A DNA stretch of 8,319 bases from Deltaproteobacteria bacterium (lineage in GTDB: Bacteria > Myxococcota_A > UBA9160 > JAFDET01), in assembly GCA_019310195.1 (NCBI GenBank), contig JAFDET010000141.1, positions 1 through 8,319 of the forward strand, given 5' to 3'. The translations under genes and the position numbers were made by a program. The notes under the pieces are model-generated. The model had not been told where the DNA came from. It saw only the letters and a list, made by a program, of their open reading frames with translations, and ran no database searches. Shown one piece after another: positions 5,950 through 8,319 of this stretch (positions within the stretch are counted from its first letter, which is position 1; each line of letters opens with the position of its first letter).

Positions 5950-6600
5950 ATGTCCATCCGATTCCTCGGGCTGCTCATCGGCACGCTGCTGATCTCCGGA
6001 CCGGCGGGCGCCACGCTGGATCTCGTCACCAACAGCCCGCTCGTCATGAGTCCGGGACAGGTGGGCGGGGGGAGCATCGTCGCAGGCGTGACCAACAGCG
6101 ATGCAGTGCCGCCGGCCGCGGACAACCTCACTGGCTGGCAGACGACCCTGATCCTGATCCCCGACGCCGGAGCTACGGGGACGATCGGCTTCCTCAGTGC
6201 GGCCCTGCCGGCCAGCTACCTCCTCGCCGGGATCAACTTCGGCCTGAGCACCACCATCTCGACGACGACCAGTACCAACGACTCCCTCTTCGCCTTCGAC
6301 GCCAACGTCCCCTTCAGCGGCGGAGTAGCCGTCCCTGTGGCTCCCGCGGCGGGTCTGCTGGAGATGGAGTTCTCTGCGTCGGGCGATGCCTCGGGCAGCT
6401 TCGGCTTGTTCGCCCTGGGCGGTCTCGGAATGACCGAGTGGTCGGACAACGCAGCCGCCGGGCCCACCCCACGGGAGTTCGCCAACGTCGCGAGTACGGG
6501 AGCCACGCGAATCGGTGAGATCCGCATCCCGGAGCCGGCCAGCGTCCTGCTCCTGGGCTGCGGCCTGGTCGCGCTGGCCGGAGGACGCAGCCGGCGCTAG
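5950..6600 (+). CDS. PEP-CTERM sorting-domain surface/secreted protein
   Basis: A 216-residue exported protein. An N-terminal signal peptide covers about residues 1-21 (hydrophobic FLGLLIGTLLISGPAGA, likely cut after AGA). The C-terminus is a textbook PEP-CTERM tag: PEP at 194-196, hydrophobic helix ASVLLLGCGLVALAGG, and basic tail RSRR. Such proteins are processed by an exosortase (EpsH/XrtA type) in Gram-negative bacteria that make exopolysaccharide. The body is rich in Ser, Thr, Gly and Ala with a Thr/Ser tract (STTISTTTSTNDS) and only one Cys, inside the C-terminal helix, consistent with a glycosylatable extracellular protein, but no enzymatic domain is recognised. The ATG at 5950 has AGGAGA (5939-5944) 5 nt upstream. 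No exosortase gene lies in this window. It converges on the next gene with a 5-nt gap. Confidence 0.9.
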   Translation: MSIRFLGLLIGTLLISGPAGATLDLVTNSPLVMSPGQVGGGSIVAGVTNSDAVPPAADNLTGWQTTLILIPDAGATGTIGFLSAALPASYLLAGINFGLSTTISTTTSTNDSLFAFDANVPFSGGVAVPVAPAAGLLEMEFSASGDASGSFGLFALGGLGMTEWSDNAAAGPTPREFANVASTGATRIGEIRIPEPASVLLLGCGLVALAGGRSRR

Positions 6601-6605
6601 GCGTC

Positions 6606-7853
6606 TCAGCCCCCGAAGTCCCAGGACTCGCCTTCGCGGTAGTGCTTCAGCACGTTCTTCGCGATCAGGATCTTGTGAACCTCGTCGGGCCCATCGGCCA
6701 GGCGCAGGGTCCGCGCCCCCTGGTACATGGCGGCCAGGGGCAGGTCGCCCGAGACGCCGGCCGCCCCCCATACCTGGATGGCCCGGTCCGCGACGCGATG
6801 GAACGCTTCCGGCACGAAGATCTTGATGGCGGAGATGTCGGTCCGCGCATCCCCGCCGCCGTCCATCTTCTCGGCGCAGTGGATGGTCATCAGCCGCGCG
6901 GCCTGGATGTCGATGTAGGAGTCGGCGATGAAGCCCTGGGCGAACTGCTTGGTCGCGAGCAGGCCGCCGTGGACCTCGCGTGTCATGGTGCGCTGCACCA
7001 TCAGGTCGAAGGCGCGCCACATCTGGCCCACCGAGTTCATGCAGTGGTACACGCGGCCGGCGCCCAGCCGATCCTGCGCCGCCTGGTGGCCGGAGCCGGT
7101 CTTCCCCAGCTGGTTCTCCAGGGGCACGCGCACGTCCTCGTAGATGATCTCGCTGTGGTCGCTGGTCCGGCCCCAGACCTCGACCCCCCGCACGATGTTC
7201 ACGCCCGGCGTGTTCGTGGGGACGATGATCTGCGTCATCTTGCCGTTCTGCTCGGCCGGGCCCTCGGGATCGTCGGTGCGACACATCACGATCAGGAAGT
7301 CGGCCCGCTTTCCGTTCGAGGTGAACCACTTGTGGCCGTTGATGACCCACTGGTCGCCGTCCCGGCGAGCCGTGGTCTTGAGAGAACGCGGATCGGAGCC
7401 GGCGGTGTCCGGCTCGGTCATCGAGAAGCCCGACTCGAGCTTGCCCTCGGTCAGCGGCACCAGCCACTTCTGGCGCTGCTCTTCGGTTCCGTACTTGAGC
7501 AGGATCTTCTGGTTCCCGGAGTTGGGCGCCACCACTCCGAAGAGCGACGCCGCGCCCAGGCTGTAGGCCAGCACCTCGTTCATGTAGGCGTGCTCGAGGA
7601 AGCTCAGGCCGCAGCCGCCGTACTCCTCCGGGAGATGCGGCGCCCACAGGCCCGCCTGCTTCACCTTGGCCCGGATGTCGGCACGAAGCTCCCGTGCCTG
7701 CTGGCGATCGCCATCGGTGACGCCCTCACGACGCCAGGCCCAGAGCCGGTTCTCGTTCGGCAGGATCTCGCGGTTCACGATCTCCGCGGTGAGGTGCCGG
7801 ATCTGGTTGATACGATCCGGGAGCGTGGGGATGGGCTGGACGTTCATCGGCAT
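6606..7853 (-). CDS. Acyl-CoA dehydrogenase, ACAD10/11-like
   Basis: A 415-residue FAD-dependent acyl-CoA dehydrogenase distinct from the one at 2566. It has the flavin/substrate signature FSMTEPDTAGSDP (143-155), NGHKWFTSNG (172-181), and a C-terminal block AIQVWGAAGVSGDLPLAAMYQGARTLRLADGPDEVHK. At the position of the MCAD catalytic Glu (YEGTSQ) it has Asp387 (ADGPDE), which is typical of the ACAD10/ACAD11 subgroup, whose mammalian members have been linked to hydroxylated or unusual acyl-CoAs. The start at 7853 has GAGG (7862-7865) 8 nt upstream; a TTG at 7871 and an ATG at 7847 are in frame but less well placed. It stands alone between a convergent PEP-CTERM gene and a divergent PilZ gene, so no pathway partner is visible; no ACAD10/11-type kinase domain is fused to it. 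Substrate unknown. Confidence 0.94.
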   Translation of the reverse strand: MPMNVQPIPTLPDRINQIRHLTAEIVNREILPNENRLWAWRREGVTDGDRQQARELRADIRAKVKQAGLWAPHLPEEYGGCGLSFLEHAYMNEVLAYSLGAASLFGVVAPNSGNQKILLKYGTEEQRQKWLVPLTEGKLESGFSMTEPDTAGSDPRSLKTTARRDGDQWVINGHKWFTSNGKRADFLIVMCRTDDPEGPAEQNGKMTQIIVPTNTPGVNIVRGVEVWGRTSDHSEIIYEDVRVPLENQLGKTGSGHQAAQDRLGAGRVYHCMNSVGQMWRAFDLMVQRTMTREVHGGLLATKQFAQGFIADSYIDIQAARLMTIHCAEKMDGGGDARTDISAIKIFVPEAFHRVADRAIQVWGAAGVSGDLPLAAMYQGARTLRLADGPDEVHKILIAKNVLKHYREGESWDFGG

Positions 7854-8046
7854 GGTGATGGCCTCGCGCAAGCGAAAGAGCGGATCCCGGCGCCCGCCGC
7901 ACCGGAAGCTCGATGGAGGACGTCTACTATGGCAAGCCCCGTGCCCGTATTCCAGCCGGGCCGGCAGCAGCGGCCGCGGACGCCGATCAAGCCACCCGAC
8001 CAGAGCGCCGATGCAGGCTGCTGGGCTGCAGGGGGGAGAGCGCGGG

Positions 8047-8319
8047 GTGGAGAAGCGCCGGCAGAAACGGGCTCACCAGCGACTGATCTGCCAGCGGATC
8101 GTCGGCTCCCAGCGACACCCCGCCATCGTGCGAGATATCTCGACCCTGGGCATGTTCGTGCAGACCCGGGCCCGGCCCGAGCCCAGCTCGCTCGTGAAGC
8201 TGATCTTCCCCGCGGACGGGTCGCGGCCCGAGATCCGGGTCGAAGCCGGCGTAGCGCGGGCGCGCGTCGTGCCGCCGCGGCTTCAGGCGTCGGTGCCCGA
8301 AGGCGTCGGACTGGAGACC
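8047..8319 (+). CDS. PilZ-domain (c-di-GMP-binding) protein, 3' end beyond the window
   Basis: The first 91 residues of a small PilZ protein, a cytoplasmic c-di-GMP receptor or adaptor that usually controls motility, polysaccharide or surface behaviour. Both ligand motifs are visible: RxxxR as RAHQR (residues 8-12) and the D/NxSxxG motif as DISTLG (30-35), followed by GMFVQT and a later GVGLE strand near the window end. The GTG at 8047 is chosen because a purine-rich GGGAGAG (8034-8040) lies 6 nt upstream and the product then begins just before the RxxxR motif, as in most small PilZ proteins. An in-frame ATG at 8011 would add 12 residues. A better-spaced ATG at 7929 opens another frame (see findings). 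It is divergent from the acyl-CoA dehydrogenase gene. Confidence 0.85.
   Translation, partial: MEKRRQKRAHQRLICQRIVGSQRHPAIVRDISTLGMFVQTRARPEPSSLVKLIFPADGSRPEIRVEAGVARARVVPPRLQASVPEGVGLET

Noticed and set aside
3770..5992. A 740-codon open frame on the + strand, antisense to the Rieske-GltS and NTF2-like genes
   Set aside because: It has no recognisable domain, is rich in Arg/Ala/His/Val/Gly, and lies exactly opposite two genes with clear motifs; long antisense frames are expected at this GC content.
5743..7647. A 634-codon open frame on the - strand spanning the PEP-CTERM gene and part of the acyl-CoA dehydrogenase gene
   Set aside because: Arg/Gly/Ala/Pro-rich with no domain; it crosses an intergenic spacer and overlaps well-supported genes in other frames.
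7925..7930. TACTAT as a -10 element upstream of the PilZ gene
   Set aside because: No acceptable -35 lies 16-18 nt upstream (CCGGAA is found there), so I could not support a promoter.

Overview
This is a GC-rich window with densely packed genes. It looks like part of the chromosome of a Gram-negative environmental bacterium. The main taxonomic hints are a PEP-CTERM exosortase substrate, which implies an outer membrane and exopolysaccharide machinery, and a short PilZ-domain protein of a kind common in Myxococcota/Desulfobacterota-like lineages. Two different acyl-CoA dehydrogenases and a crotonase in 8 kb suggest a versatile degrader of fatty acids or other CoA-linked compounds. This placement is inference; no marker gene is present. 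I see no tRNA, rRNA, CRISPR, IS element or attachment site.

Left part (1-3714): a TetR-family repressor gene, cut by the left window edge, is transcribed leftward. Facing away from it is a tight four-gene operon: metal-site-altered amidohydrolase, hotdog thioesterase, crotonase lacking both classical glutamates, and acyl-CoA dehydrogenase. Gaps inside the operon are 2 nt, an ATGA overlap and 1 nt. The AT-rich divergent spacer holds an imperfect palindrome that overlaps plausible promoters for both directions. This suggests a ligand-controlled catabolic cassette acting on a CoA thioester.

Middle (3734-5746): a two-gene leftward operon encodes a small NTF2/SnoaL-like protein followed by a 538-residue fusion of an N-terminal Rieske [2Fe-2S] domain to a glutamate-synthase-type FMN/Fe-S barrel. 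The fusion has no glutaminase domain. It is the most unusual protein here. It converges on the first operon with a 19-nt gap, where a 7-bp hairpin may act as a shared terminator.

Right part (5747-8319): a PEP-CTERM surface protein gene (rightward) converges, with only 5 nt between stop codons, on an ACAD10/11-like acyl-CoA dehydrogenase gene that has Asp at the usual catalytic Glu position. Divergent from that is a PilZ (c-di-GMP-binding) protein gene cut by the right edge. Its upstream region holds a competing, well-placed start codon in another frame.

No obvious phage, defence or mobile system is visible. The candidates for new biology are enzymatic: the TetR-controlled cassette with two altered active sites, and the NTF2/Rieske-GltS pair.
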